Numbered from the stretch's first letter, positions 42,042 to 50,783 are shown. The stretch is DNA of 64,000 nt from DASYLJ01 sp964432595 (GCA_964432595.1 CAYSOF010000003.1:347783-411782); one strand, 5' to 3'. Translations and numbers: made by a program. Notes: generated by a model from the sequence alone, not told the origin.

Positions 42042-43837
42042 GGCTCGCCGCCGCGGCGCTGGCGCTCGTGCTCGCGCGCGGCGCCGCCGCGGCCGACGTC
42101 GCCTATCTCCACGTCGAGGCGAACGAGGGCGGCGCGAGCGGCGGACACGTCGCGCTGCGCGTCGGCGACGACGTCTTCCACTACCAGCACGAGGCGCCCG
42201 GCGTGCTGCGCCTCGATCGCGAGCCGGTCGAGCGCTTCGAGCAGCGCTATCGCCTCGTCGAGAACCGCACCATCCACGCCACGCACGTCGCCGTCGACGA
42301 CGTGACCGTCGAGCGCATCCGCGACGAGCTGACCCGGCGCTACCGCATCGGCACGCAGCACCGGGCGTGCGTCGCCGCGCTCGCCGCCGACGTCGCGCTG
42401 CTGTCGGCGATGGTCGGCGAGCCGGTCGACGTCCGCATCGAGGGCCTCGGGCTCTTCGCGGACGACGGCGGCGGAGAGCCGGCGCTCGTCGCCGAGACGG
42501 GCCGTGCCGAGGCCGTGCGCCGCCGCCTGGGATCCCTGCGCTACGACGCGTTCGCGCCGCCCCCGCTACCGACACGCGACGACGGCCACTCCTGCTACGG
42601 CTTCGCCCAGCGCTACACCGACGATCTCACGATGCTCCGCGCGCTCGACGTCCTGTCGCACGCGCGGCCGCTGCGTGCGGACGCGGTGCGCTCCGTGCAT
42701 CTCCCGCTGCGCGACGGCGAGCGCGCCGTCGTCGCGGCCCACCGCGACACGCTCGCCGAGCGCCTGCCCCGGCTGGTCGCGTCCGACCGTCCGGGCGCCG
42801 GCTTCGCGCTGCTGGTCGGCATGGCGCGGCTCGTCGCGCTGACCCGCACGCTCGACCAGAACCGCTGGGTGCTGCTCGACGCCTACGCGTCGGAGGCGCC
42901 GGCGCTCGACGCGGCCGCCGTGGCCCGGCGGCGCGACGTCGTGGACGCGCTCATCCCGCGCGCACAGCACGAGCTCGACGTCGCGCGCGCGGCGTTCGTG
43001 GCCAGGGGCGCGGACGGCGGCGAGCGGGCGCTCGGCGACGTCGAAGCCGCGGCGAACCGCTTCGCGGAGCTGGTCGCGGCGCGCGACGACGGTCGGGCGC
43101 TGCGCATCCAGCCCGGGGCGCTCGTGCCGTCGCGCGCCGCGTCCGCCGGCGCCCTGCCCGCGCTGCTGCCGGACGCGCCGGCGTCGCTCCACACGGCACG
43201 CGCCCGGCTGGACGCATGGCGCGACGCCTTCACCGACGTGCACCGCTATCGGCTCGTCACGCGCAACTGCGTCACCGAGCTCTTCGCCGCGATCGACGCC
43301 GTCGCCGGCCCGACCGCGCGCGGTCCGCTGGCGTTCATCCCCTTCGTGTCGGCGGGCGAGGTGACCGGCGCGTGGCCGGTCACGGACGTCGAGGAGCGCC
43401 CGTCGTACCGGCGGATGCGGCTCGGCGCGATGCCCGATCTCGGCGCGCGCCTGCGCGAGACCAGCACGCTGACGGCGACGATCTACCGTCCGAACCCGGA
43501 CGATTCCGTCTTCCTGTTCTTCACCGACGACGCGATCGCGCCGCGCCCGCTTTTCGGCCTGGCCAACCTGGTGGTCGGCATCGGTGCGGGCGTCGCCGGT
43601 CTGGCGACGTTGCCGGTCGATCGCGGCGCCCTGCTGCGCGCGGGGTTCTGGGGCGCGCTCTGGAGCCTGCCGGAGCTGGTGTTCGTCAACATCCGGAAGG
43701 GGTCGTTCCCGGCGCCTCAGTCGGGCTTCACGTCGAACACGAGCACCTCCGCGGCCGTGCGCGCGACCAGCGACAGCTCGCGCTCGTCGCGCACCGCCGC
43801 ACCGTCGCCCGCCTCGAGCGCGACGTCGCCCAGCTGA
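42038..43837 (+). CDS. Secreted protein with possible papain-like (permuted NlpC/P60-type) domain
   Basis: A 599-residue exported protein. The signal peptide is VRLAAAALALVLARGAAAAD. Two short conserved-looking sites could form a cysteine-protease-like pair: ASGGHVALRVGDDVFHYQHE, whose strand and His resemble permuted NlpC/P60 and LRAT-like enzymes, and YRLVTRNCVTELFAAIDAV near residue 410, a Cys at the start of a helix. Order His-then-Cys fits the permuted class or a DUF4105-like arrangement; this is inference. A hydrophobic stretch near 510-540 may be a C-terminal membrane anchor. The last 40 residues are Ser/Thr/Ala-rich and overlap the convergent pirin gene by 121 bases, so the natural stop may have been lost. 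Confidence 0.78.
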   Translation: MRLAAAALALVLARGAAAADVAYLHVEANEGGASGGHVALRVGDDVFHYQHEAPGVLRLDREPVERFEQRYRLVENRTIHATHVAVDDVTVERIRDELTRRYRIGTQHRACVAALAADVALLSAMVGEPVDVRIEGLGLFADDGGGEPALVAETGRAEAVRRRLGSLRYDAFAPPPLPTRDDGHSCYGFAQRYTDDLTMLRALDVLSHARPLRADAVRSVHLPLRDGERAVVAAHRDTLAERLPRLVASDRPGAGFALLVGMARLVALTRTLDQNRWVLLDAYASEAPALDAAAVARRRDVVDALIPRAQHELDVARAAFVARGADGGERALGDVEAAANRFAELVAARDDGRALRIQPGALVPSRAASAGALPALLPDAPASLHTARARLDAWRDAFTDVHRYRLVTRNCVTELFAAIDAVAGPTARGPLAFIPFVSAGEVTGAWPVTDVEERPSYRRMRLGAMPDLGARLRETSTLTATIYRPNPDDSVFLFFTDDAIAPRPLFGLANLVVGIGAGVAGLATLPVDRGALLRAGFWGALWSLPELVFVNIRKGSFPAPQSGFTSNTSTSAAVRATSDSSRSSRTAAPSPASSATSPS

Positions 43838-44412
43838 ATCGCGCCGCGCGCCACGTGCACCCACGCGCCGCGGCCCGGCGCCAGGGTGTGCGACGCGCGC
43901 GCGCCGGCGTCGAGCTGCGCGATCAGCATCGTCGCGTCCTGATGGATGACGATGCTGCCGTCGCGGCCGTCGGGCGTGACCACGGGCGTCAGCCGACCCG
44001 CCACGTCGAACCGCTGCTGGTCGTAGCGTGGCACCAGGCCGCCGCGATCCGGGATGATCCAGATCTGCAGCAGATGGACGGGCTCGTCGCCCGACGGGTT
44101 CATCTCGCTGTGCTGGATTCCGGTCCCGGCGCTCATGAGCTGCACCTCCCCGGGACGGATGGTCTCGCCGGTGCCGAGACTGTCGCGGTGCGCGAGCGCG
44201 CCGCTCAGCACCCAGGTGATGATCTCCATGTCGCGGTGCCCATGCGTGCCGAAGCCGCGTGCCGGCGCCACCGTGTCGTCGTTGATCACGCGCAGCGGGC
44301 CGAAGTTGACGTGCCGCGGGTCGTGGTAGTCGCCGAACGAGAACGTGTGACGGCTGTCGAGCCAGTCGAGACGGGTGGCACCGCGCGCGGCGGCGGGACG
44401 GATCGTGATCAT
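43717..44412 (-). CDS. Pirin family protein (bicupin)
   Basis: A 231-residue protein of the pirin/YhhW type: two cupin barrels with one metal site in the N-terminal half. The iron-binding residues are in FGTHGHRDMEIITWVLSGAL and IQHSEMNPSGDEPVHLLQIW. YhhW shows quercetin 2,3-dioxygenase activity in vitro; the cellular role of bacterial pirins is unsettled. The opening TRLDWLDSRHTFSFGDYHDP is diagnostic. The 3' end overlaps the secreted protein gene by 121 bases. The gene is divergent from the LLM oxidoreductase, only about 35 bases away. Confidence 0.92.
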   Translation of the reverse strand: MITIRPAAARGATRLDWLDSRHTFSFGDYHDPRHVNFGPLRVINDDTVAPARGFGTHGHRDMEIITWVLSGALAHRDSLGTGETIRPGEVQLMSAGTGIQHSEMNPSGDEPVHLLQIWIIPDRGGLVPRYDQQRFDVAGRLTPVVTPDGRDGSIVIHQDATMLIAQLDAGARASHTLAPGRGAWVHVARGAIQLGDVALEAGDGAAVRDERELSLVARTAAEVLVFDVKPD

Positions 44413-44447
44413 GCGAACTCTTGTAGACCGCGCGCCGAACCGAGACG

Positions 44448-45593
44448 ATGGGGGTCATGCCCAACACCGTCGCCGTCGGGGTCGAGACGAACTGCACCGC
44501 GCCGCTGCGGATCGAACGCGTCATGCAACGGGTCATGGGCTTCATGGGCGCCGACTCGCTGCTCCTGCCCGATCACTACCAGGGCTTCATCCCGGCCCAG
44601 GTGTGGAGCCCGGAGCAGACGCCGGCCGCGAAGATCATTCCGTCGCCCGACGCGTTCTTCGATCCGCTCGTGCTGCTCGGCGAGATGGCGGGACGCGTGC
44701 CGCGCCGCGTGCGCATCGGCACCGGCGTCACCGAGCCGATCCGCCGTCACCCCGCGACGCTCGCGCAGGCGTTCGTCACGATCGATCACATGACGCAGGG
44801 CCGCTCGATCCTCGGCATCGGCAACGGCGAGCGCGAGAACACCGTGCCGTACGGCCTCCCGTTCACGAAGCGGGTCGGACGCCTCGAGGAGTCGCTCGAG
44901 GTGATGCAGCGCCTGTGGCGCAGCCGCGGCGAGCCCGTCGACTTCGACGGCAGCTTCTGGAAGCTGCGCAAGGCCGTGTTCCGCACGCCGCTCTACGGCG
45001 ACCGCCAGCCCTGCGTCTGGGTCGCGGCGCACGCGCCGCGCATGCTGGCGGTGACCGGCCGCTACGCCGACGGGTGGTATCCGACGCAGAAGTCGTCGCC
45101 CGCGGAGTACGCCGAGCGTCTCGGCCGCATCCTCGCGGCCGGCCGCGAAGCGGGCCGCGACATGTCGCGCTTCGAGCCGGCGCTGCAGATCCAGCTGGCG
45201 CTCGGCCGCGATCGGCGCAGCGTGCTCGAGGGCCTCGCGAAGATTCCCGCCGCGGGCGCGATGGCGATGCTGCTGCCGGGCCCGTTGTGGGCCAAGCACG
45301 GGCTGCGCCATCCGCTCGGCGAGGACTACGAGGGCTTCGCCCAGTTCGTGCCCGAGGAGATCACCGCCGCGCAGATCGCCGACGCCCGCCGCCAGCTGAC
45401 GCCCGAGCTCCTCGGCGACGGCGTCTTCGCCGGCAGCGTCGACGAGGTGCTCGCCGAGCTGAAGCCGCTCGTCGGCGCCGGGCTGCGGCACGTCGTCGTG
45501 CTCGACGTCGGCGCGGTGGCGACGGGCGGCAGCCCGGGCGGGTTCGTGAAGCTGTTCCAGCTGATGCGACGGCTGAAGCGGCTGGCGGTCTAG
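44448..45593 (+). CDS. LLM class flavin-dependent oxidoreductase
   Basis: A 381-residue TIM-barrel enzyme of the luciferase-like monooxygenase superfamily, which uses F420 or FMN. VGVETNCTAPLRIERVMQRV, RVRIGTGVTEPIRRHPATLA and TQGRSILGIGNGERENTVPY are family blocks, the last contacting the cofactor phosphate. RQPCVWVAAHAPRMLAVTGR is the second half. The GIGNGERENTVPYGLP pattern is closer to F420-dependent members such as methylene-H4MPT reductase-like proteins. The substrate is unknown. An alternative ATG lies three codons in. It overlaps the convergent sensor gene by 4 bases. Confidence 0.9.
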   Translation: MGVMPNTVAVGVETNCTAPLRIERVMQRVMGFMGADSLLLPDHYQGFIPAQVWSPEQTPAAKIIPSPDAFFDPLVLLGEMAGRVPRRVRIGTGVTEPIRRHPATLAQAFVTIDHMTQGRSILGIGNGERENTVPYGLPFTKRVGRLEESLEVMQRLWRSRGEPVDFDGSFWKLRKAVFRTPLYGDRQPCVWVAAHAPRMLAVTGRYADGWYPTQKSSPAEYAERLGRILAAGREAGRDMSRFEPALQIQLALGRDRRSVLEGLAKIPAAGAMAMLLPGPLWAKHGLRHPLGEDYEGFAQFVPEEITAAQIADARRQLTPELLGDGVFAGSVDEVLAELKPLVGAGLRHVVVLDVGAVATGGSPGGFVKLFQLMRRLKRLAV

Positions 45594-46303
45594 TGCAGGG
45601 TCGAGTTGTCCTTCGGAGCGGACTCGCGCGTCTCGAGCTGGCTCAGGCTGAGCGCCAGCGCGGACGCCATCAAGCCCAGCACGAACGCGACGCCCAGTTG
45701 GAAGTAGAGCAGAACGCTGACGTACGCGGCGCTGATCCGCGAGTCTTCCTTGAGATCCTGTCCCACGATCTCCTGCACGCGAGTGAGCTGGGTGAGCTCT
45801 CGGTGGATTGCCTCGAACGGCGCCGACAGCGCGGCGTCGTCGGGCTTGCCCTCGCCGGCAGCGTTCCGCGCGAGCGCTTCCTTCTCGGCCTCGTCGTAGA
45901 GCCGTAGGGATTCTCTGAGCTCCGACAACGTGCGGGACTCCTCGTCGACGAGGTAGGTCTTCTCGAACTGGCGCAGCAGCTGCTCGATGGTCGCGTGGTG
46001 TTCGCCGAGGGCGTAGTCGAGTGACTCGTCGCGCTGACGGGAGTCGTGGTACAGGTGGGCGTCCAGGGTCGCGCGTCTGGCGTGCACTTCGTCCAGCAGC
46101 TGGAAGAGCATGATCGTCGGCAGCAGCCGGTCCTGGAACAGCGAGCCGCAGTCCCTACGCAGGTTCTCGACGTACAGGCCTTCCCAGAATTTTCCGGCCA
46201 TGATGGTTCCCACCAGGGCGAGCAGCACCACGGCCAGCCGAAAGCGGCCACCGCGGCTCCCGCGCAGCGACGAGAGAAGCGCTTTCGTCATCCCGACGAA
46301 CAC
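45590..46303 (-). CDS. Two-TM protein with four-helix-bundle sensor-like domain
   Basis: A 237-residue membrane protein. One helix near the N-terminus (FRLAVVLLALVGTIMAGKFW, about residues 21-40) and one near the C-terminus (YFQLGVAFVLGLMASALALS) flank about 155 residues of periplasmic helix, including EVHARRATLDAHLYHDSRQR, TLSELRESLRLYDEAEKEAL and ELTQLTRVQEIVGQDLKEDS. This is the layout of the MCP/Tar ligand-binding four-helix bundle, but only about 20 cytoplasmic residues follow the second helix. There is thus no HAMP, signalling or kinase part. It may work as an accessory sensor, or be a truncated receptor. Alternative ATG at 46291. Confidence 0.75.
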   Translation of the reverse strand: MFVGMTKALLSSLRGSRGGRFRLAVVLLALVGTIMAGKFWEGLYVENLRRDCGSLFQDRLLPTIMLFQLLDEVHARRATLDAHLYHDSRQRDESLDYALGEHHATIEQLLRQFEKTYLVDEESRTLSELRESLRLYDEAEKEALARNAAGEGKPDDAALSAPFEAIHRELTQLTRVQEIVGQDLKEDSRISAAYVSVLLYFQLGVAFVLGLMASALALSLSQLETRESAPKDNSTLH

Positions 46304-46380
46304 AAGGCCACCGCGGACCTGGTGTCAATCAGGGCGCACGGTCGAGCCTACGACCGAGGAGTGAACCGTCCCACCCGCGC

Positions 46381-47931
46381 TCAACGCAGGTCCGGCGCGT
46401 ACGCGCCCGCGTTGTACGCCGCGCAGAACGACACCTCGTCGCCGGTGAACGTCGGGTCCGCCGCCACGACGGCGGGACGGATGGCGTCCCAGAGCCCACC
46501 CGCCGCGGGGCCGGCCTGTCCTCCGAGGTTCTTGGCGACGATCACGAGGTCGAGCCCGCGATGGCCCGCGATGACCTGTCCGCCGAAGCCGAGGGCGTAC
46601 CACACACCGACGTCGTACTGCTGCTCGCACGTGAAGGGCGGCGCGTAGCCGCAGTCCGGCGACGGCGACAGGCCGTGCGGATACGACGCGTGGATCGCCG
46701 CCGGCGCGCAGTGGCCGATGTTGATGTCGTTGTCCGCCGCGAGCCACGTGAGATAGCCGTACGCGCGGTTCGAGTCCTCGAACGCCGGATGCGTCATGCG
46801 GTACACCCACTCCGCGTCGACCAGGCGCTCGCCGTTCCAGATGCCCTCGTTCAGCATCAGGAGCGCGACGCGCGCCATCTCCCGCACCGTCGTCCGCCAG
46901 CTGAAGGCGAACACCTTGTCGGGCAGGCCCGACGACCACGTCGAATGCGTCATCCCGAGCGGGGCGTACACGAAGCGCTGCGTGAACTCCTCGAGATTCG
47001 CGCCGAGGCGCGCGGGGTCCTGCGCGATCGCCGTGTTGAGGACGTCGCTCAAGCGGTTGATCTGCACGTCGCCGTCGATGTCGTACTGGTGCCGCTTCGC
47101 GCCGAACGACAGGTCGGCGTTGTGGGCCACCATGGCGAGCACGTGCGCGATCTGCGCATCGGGATTGAACGTGAAGGCGTCGAGCCAGTGATCGACGCGG
47201 TCGACGTCGGAAACCGGTCCGGTCTTGCGGCCGGTCCGCGGCAGCTGACGCGTCTGATACGCGGCGATGCCGGTGACCAGCGCGCTCATCGTCTTCGTCG
47301 TCGAGAAGGCCTCGTCGACCGACGTGGGTGAGGTGCCCGGCGGGTAGTGCTCGTGGCAGAGGCGGCCGTAGCGGACGATCGCGTACGGCTTGTTGATCGC
47401 CGCGTCGGCGGCCTGCAGCGCCGCGGGGTCCAGGCGACAGTCCTCGACGACGCGGTCGGCGGGGACGACGTCCCACTCGCCCGTGCCGGGATCGCGTCGC
47501 GGCGGCGGTGCGCAGCCGGCGTCGGGACGGCAGGCGTCATCGGCGCTCGGGTTCGCCGTGCAGACCGTACCCCGACATCGATCCGCGCTCCGTACGATGC
47601 GGCCGACCGCGCCGGTGGACTTCGGCATGCAGCAGACGACGGCGCCCGGCTGCCCACACGTCGTCTTGCCCTCGCAGCGACGCGCCGCCTGCGCGCAGGC
47701 ACGCGGGACGCCCGCGGCAATCGCCTCGTTCACCACCTGCTTCGCGCAGCGCACCCAGTCGCGCCGACTGGCGACCCCCGCGCAATCGCAGCGCGCCGCG
47801 ACGCGGGCGCGCAGATCGTCGATCTGGAGCTGGTCCGGACATCGCCGGCTCGTGCAGGCGGCGGCGGCGGGCAGGCTCTGAGCGATCAACGAGAGCGCGG
47901 CGGAGAGCACGACGAAACCGACGTGGCGCAT
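46381..47931 (-). CDS. Secreted serine hydrolase (beta-lactamase/DD-peptidase family) with Cys-rich N-terminus
   Basis: A 516-residue exported protein. The signal peptide (MRHVGFVVLSAALSLIAQSL) is followed by a Cys-rich domain of about 120 residues with 13 Cys (CTSRRC, RCDCAG, CCMPKS, DACRPDAGC). From about 180 onward it is a class C beta-lactamase-related hydrolase: S210-T-T-K213 in AFSTTKTMSALVTG is the catalytic Ser-x-x-Lys, and VFAFSWRTTVREMARVALLM and YGYLTWLAADND are later family blocks. Relatives include 6-aminohexanoate-dimer hydrolases and EstB-type esterases, so peptidase, esterase or amide hydrolase activity is possible. The ATG at 47931 gives the signal peptide. Confidence 0.87.
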   Translation of the reverse strand: MRHVGFVVLSAALSLIAQSLPAAAACTSRRCPDQLQIDDLRARVAARCDCAGVASRRDWVRCAKQVVNEAIAAGVPRACAQAARRCEGKTTCGQPGAVVCCMPKSTGAVGRIVRSADRCRGTVCTANPSADDACRPDAGCAPPPRRDPGTGEWDVVPADRVVEDCRLDPAALQAADAAINKPYAIVRYGRLCHEHYPPGTSPTSVDEAFSTTKTMSALVTGIAAYQTRQLPRTGRKTGPVSDVDRVDHWLDAFTFNPDAQIAHVLAMVAHNADLSFGAKRHQYDIDGDVQINRLSDVLNTAIAQDPARLGANLEEFTQRFVYAPLGMTHSTWSSGLPDKVFAFSWRTTVREMARVALLMLNEGIWNGERLVDAEWVYRMTHPAFEDSNRAYGYLTWLAADNDINIGHCAPAAIHASYPHGLSPSPDCGYAPPFTCEQQYDVGVWYALGFGGQVIAGHRGLDLVIVAKNLGGQAGPAAGGLWDAIRPAVVAADPTFTGDEVSFCAAYNAGAYAPDLR

Positions 47932-48077
47932 ATCCGCGAGCCGTAGCACGACGCCGAGATCGGACGCCACGCGCCGTCCGTGCGCCGCCCGCCCCCTCCG
48001 CTGGCCGCGTGCCGTACCGTGGAATGTGGACCCGAGCAGCGGCGCATGATCTACCGTCACGCGTTGGAGCGACCGGA

Positions 48078-48800
48078 ATGGCGGTGACGCGACGGAACGT
48101 GCTGCTCGCTTCGCTGGGCTTCCTGGGCGGCTGCGCATCCGGGGCGAGAGGGCGGCGGGGTGCCGCGACGCTCCCGGACGCGGCGCATGGTTCCGAGGCC
48201 CCGCACGCCGTCACGCCCGACCAGGCGCTCCGGAAGCTCGTCGACGGCAACCAGCGCTTCGCCGAGGGCCGTGCCATGCACCCCCACGAGACGCGGGAGT
48301 GGCGGAACGCGCTCGTCGCACACCAGCACCCGTTCGCCGTCGTGCTCGGGTGCGCCGACTCGCGGGTCTCGCCGGAGGTGGTCTTCGACGAGGGGCTGGG
48401 CGACCTCTTCGTCATCCGCCAGGCGGGACACGTGGCGGACGACGACAGCCTCGGCAGCATCGAGTACGCGGTCGGACACCTCCACGTGCCCCTGGTCGTC
48501 GTGCTGGGGCACGAGGCGTGTGGGGCGGTCGCGGCGGCCGTGGGCGCGATCATGCGGGACGAGGCGGTCGAAGGGCACATCCTCCGCCTCGTGGACGACA
48601 TCGCCCCCGCCGTGCAGGAGGTGCAGCAGCGGCGCGGCGACGTCGTCGAGCACGCGGTGCGCGCGAACGTCCGCCATGTCGTCCGCCGGCTGCGGAGCAG
48701 CGTGCCCGTGCTGCGGCCGCGCGAGCGGCGGGGCCAGATCCAAGTCGTCGGCGGCTACTACAGCCTCCGCACGGGCGTGGTGGAATGGCTGGCCGTATGA
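48078..48800 (+). CDS. Beta-carbonic anhydrase, Tat-exported lipoprotein
   Basis: A 240-residue zinc enzyme interconverting CO2 and bicarbonate. The zinc ligands are C92 and D94 with R96 in VVLGCADSRVSPE, and H145 and C148 in LGHEACGAV, the classical beta-class set. The N-terminus MAVTRRNVLLASLGFLGGCA combines a twin-arginine motif (TRRNVLL) with a lipobox-like LGGC, indicating Tat export of the folded enzyme and lipid anchoring. Homologous Tat-type beta enzymes occur in other proteobacteria. Start at 48078 is fixed by this signal. No carbon-fixation genes are near. Confidence 0.92.
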   Translation: MAVTRRNVLLASLGFLGGCASGARGRRGAATLPDAAHGSEAPHAVTPDQALRKLVDGNQRFAEGRAMHPHETREWRNALVAHQHPFAVVLGCADSRVSPEVVFDEGLGDLFVIRQAGHVADDDSLGSIEYAVGHLHVPLVVVLGHEACGAVAAAVGAIMRDEAVEGHILRLVDDIAPAVQEVQQRRGDVVEHAVRANVRHVVRRLRSSVPVLRPRERRGQIQVVGGYYSLRTGVVEWLAV

Positions 48801-48838
48801 GCGATGCGGCTCGGTCGACGTGCGCCGAGGCCCGCGAC

Positions 48839-49255
48839 TCAGGGCGACGGGGTGATCGGCGGCCACGGGACGTCGAGTGACACCGGCGCGGCCTCGCGCC
48901 AGGCCGCGAAGTCATCGAGGTCGGGCAACGTCGTGCGGTCGTTCAGGACGTCGGCGAGCTCGATCAGGAGCAATGCCTGGGCGTCGTCGAGCGTGTTCGC
49001 GAGCTGGCGCAGGACGTCGGGGATCTCCCACTCGGTCGCGATGCCACCGAGGCACTCGAGCGTCGGCTGCGCCAGCAGGGTGCGCAGCTGGCCGAGGTAG
49101 AGCGCCGGGTCGCCGCGGCGAAGCAGCGTGAGCGCCACGCGCACGAAGAGGATGCGGCCGCTCGTGACATCGTGCCGTCCGGCCTCGAGGCCCCACGCCT
49201 CGGCATTGCGCGCCGCCGTCCGGCGACCGATCGCCCGGTGACCACCGGCGATCAC
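48839..49255 (-). CDS. Hypothetical Leu-rich helical protein
   Basis: A 138-residue protein starting with GTG at 49255 after GCCGGAAG, a weak ribosome-binding site. Most of the chain reads as amphipathic helices: ILFVRVALTLLRRGDPALYL, GQLRTLLAQPTLECLGGIAT and LRQLANTLDDAQALLLIELA. It has no signal peptide, no Cys cluster and no recognisable catalytic motif. It ends PWPPITPSP. Function is unknown. It lies 38 bases downstream of the convergent carbonic anhydrase and 43 bases after the stop of the secreted protein upstream. Confidence 0.55.
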   Translation of the reverse strand: MIAGGHRAIGRRTAARNAEAWGLEAGRHDVTSGRILFVRVALTLLRRGDPALYLGQLRTLLAQPTLECLGGIATEWEIPDVLRQLANTLDDAQALLLIELADVLNDRTTLPDLDDFAAWREAAPVSLDVPWPPITPSP

Positions 49256-49298
49256 TTCCGGCTCTGACCGTGGTCCGACCCCATTGACGCCTCCGACG

Positions 49299-50783
49299 CT
49301 ACATCGGCGCGCCCTGCCCGATGAGCACGCGCCAGTTCTCCGGCACCCACGGTAGGCGGCACCCGGGCAGCTCGCCGGTCTGGCACTTGAGCCACAGCGC
49401 ACACGTGCGTGCCGGCTGACCCGTCAGCTGACTGCTCGTGTGGTCGCCGATGCGGACGTTGCGATCGCTCTTGTAGGCCGCGCAGCCGTGGAGCGTCTCG
49501 TGCGTCGCTCGTGTGCGCGTCAAGCACGCCCACATGGTCTCCGGGGGCCGGCTCAGGCAGCGTTCCCACTCCTGCAGCGCGAAGCCCTTCAGGACACCCC
49601 AGTCGCAATGCTCCTGACGGGTCCAGCCCTGCTTCGTCGTGCGCTTGTGGGTGAGGGAGCCCTCGTCCTTCGCGCTGGTGAATTCGAGGAACAGCGCATG
49701 CTGCTGGCGCACGTCCACCGCAGAGTTGGCCAGCTCGAGCGCCTTCCGCTTCACGGAACCCGCCAGCGGACCGCCCGTCCCGTCGCAATACGCGTGATCG
49801 GTGTCGTGATGAAGCTGCATGAGCTCGCGAGCGAGCGCCATCGTCTTCGGCGAGATCGGCGGCAGCGGGTCGTCGTAGTCGAGCGCCCCCAGCATGCTCC
49901 GCCGCGCATCCTCGAATCCCGGAAGGACGATCGGGAACCGCGCGCCGCGCTCGCAACGACCGGCTTCGATGCGCAGGTCGGCGTAGTCCAACAGGTCGCC
50001 GGTCATGTAGAGGGACGCCGCGCACGCGACCTTCGCCGCGTCGTCAGCGGTCGAGCATGCCTGGATCGCTTCGCCGAGATCGTGGACGTGCTGGTAGTCG
50101 GGACACCCGTTGTCGCCTTCGATGCTCCACTGCGAGTCGCGCTTCTCGTCGACGTAGTACACGCGCAGCCGCGTGTCCTCGGTCTGCAGATTGCTCTGGT
50201 TTCGTCGTTCGACGTCCCAGCAGTGGGGGTTGTACTTCGCGTACAGCATGCCCTCGTACATCAACCGTGCGACGCCGACGAGGTACATCGACGCACGCTG
50301 CACCTGCGTCGCCGTTTGACCGTCCATGTACTTGCAACGGTCCTTGCGTCGGGTGAGCCGGATCGTCACGTCCCTGCCGGTCGGGAAGCGCATCAGGTCG
50401 AGCGTGGTCGTGGTCGTCGGCCGGGTCGGCACGGACGTGGTCGACGTGGTCGAGACCGGTGGCCGCACGTACGTGGTGGTGGTCGGCCGGGCCGGCCGCG
50501 TGGTGCTCGTCGTGGGCGCCGGCGGCCGGGTCGTGCTCGTCGTGGGCGTCGGCGATGCGCCGTCGACAGGGAGGCACCGGCACCCGGATCGATACACCGC
50601 CGTGAGCCCCTCGCAGCATGGCCCGGTCTGCGTCGACCGCCGCTTGTTCTCCTCGACGCACCCGACGTTCGCCTTCGCCGGCAGGCTGTCGTTGCATGCT
50701 TCGGGCCCCTGGCCGTAGACGCTCGCGGCCGGCCCTCCGAGCAGCGCCATCAGCGCGAGGCTCATCGACGTTCTACGAAGCAT
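49299..50783 (-). CDS. Secreted protein with Cys-rich head, Thr/Pro linker and unknown C-terminal domain
   Basis: A 494-residue exported protein. The signal peptide is MSLALMALLGGPAASVYG. A Cys-rich head follows (CNDSLPAKANVGCVEENKRR, then GPCCEGLTAVYRSGCRC). A linker of about 60 residues consists of Thr/Pro repeats (SPTPTTSTTRPPAPTTSTTR, PTTTTT). The C-terminal 340 residues are a globular domain with QLHHDTDHAYCDGTGGPLAG, HETLHGCAAYKSDRN and many His/Asp near helices, which might bind metal, but no family is recognised. The layout parallels the secreted proteins at 13942 and 46381: Cys-rich module plus a second domain. The cargo may bind surface carbohydrate or cell wall; this is inference. 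Confidence 0.75.
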   Translation of the reverse strand: MLRRTSMSLALMALLGGPAASVYGQGPEACNDSLPAKANVGCVEENKRRSTQTGPCCEGLTAVYRSGCRCLPVDGASPTPTTSTTRPPAPTTSTTRPARPTTTTYVRPPVSTTSTTSVPTRPTTTTTLDLMRFPTGRDVTIRLTRRKDRCKYMDGQTATQVQRASMYLVGVARLMYEGMLYAKYNPHCWDVERRNQSNLQTEDTRLRVYYVDEKRDSQWSIEGDNGCPDYQHVHDLGEAIQACSTADDAAKVACAASLYMTGDLLDYADLRIEAGRCERGARFPIVLPGFEDARRSMLGALDYDDPLPPISPKTMALARELMQLHHDTDHAYCDGTGGPLAGSVKRKALELANSAVDVRQQHALFLEFTSAKDEGSLTHKRTTKQGWTRQEHCDWGVLKGFALQEWERCLSRPPETMWACLTRTRATHETLHGCAAYKSDRNVRIGDHTSSQLTGQPARTCALWLKCQTGELPGCRLPWVPENWRVLIGQGAPM

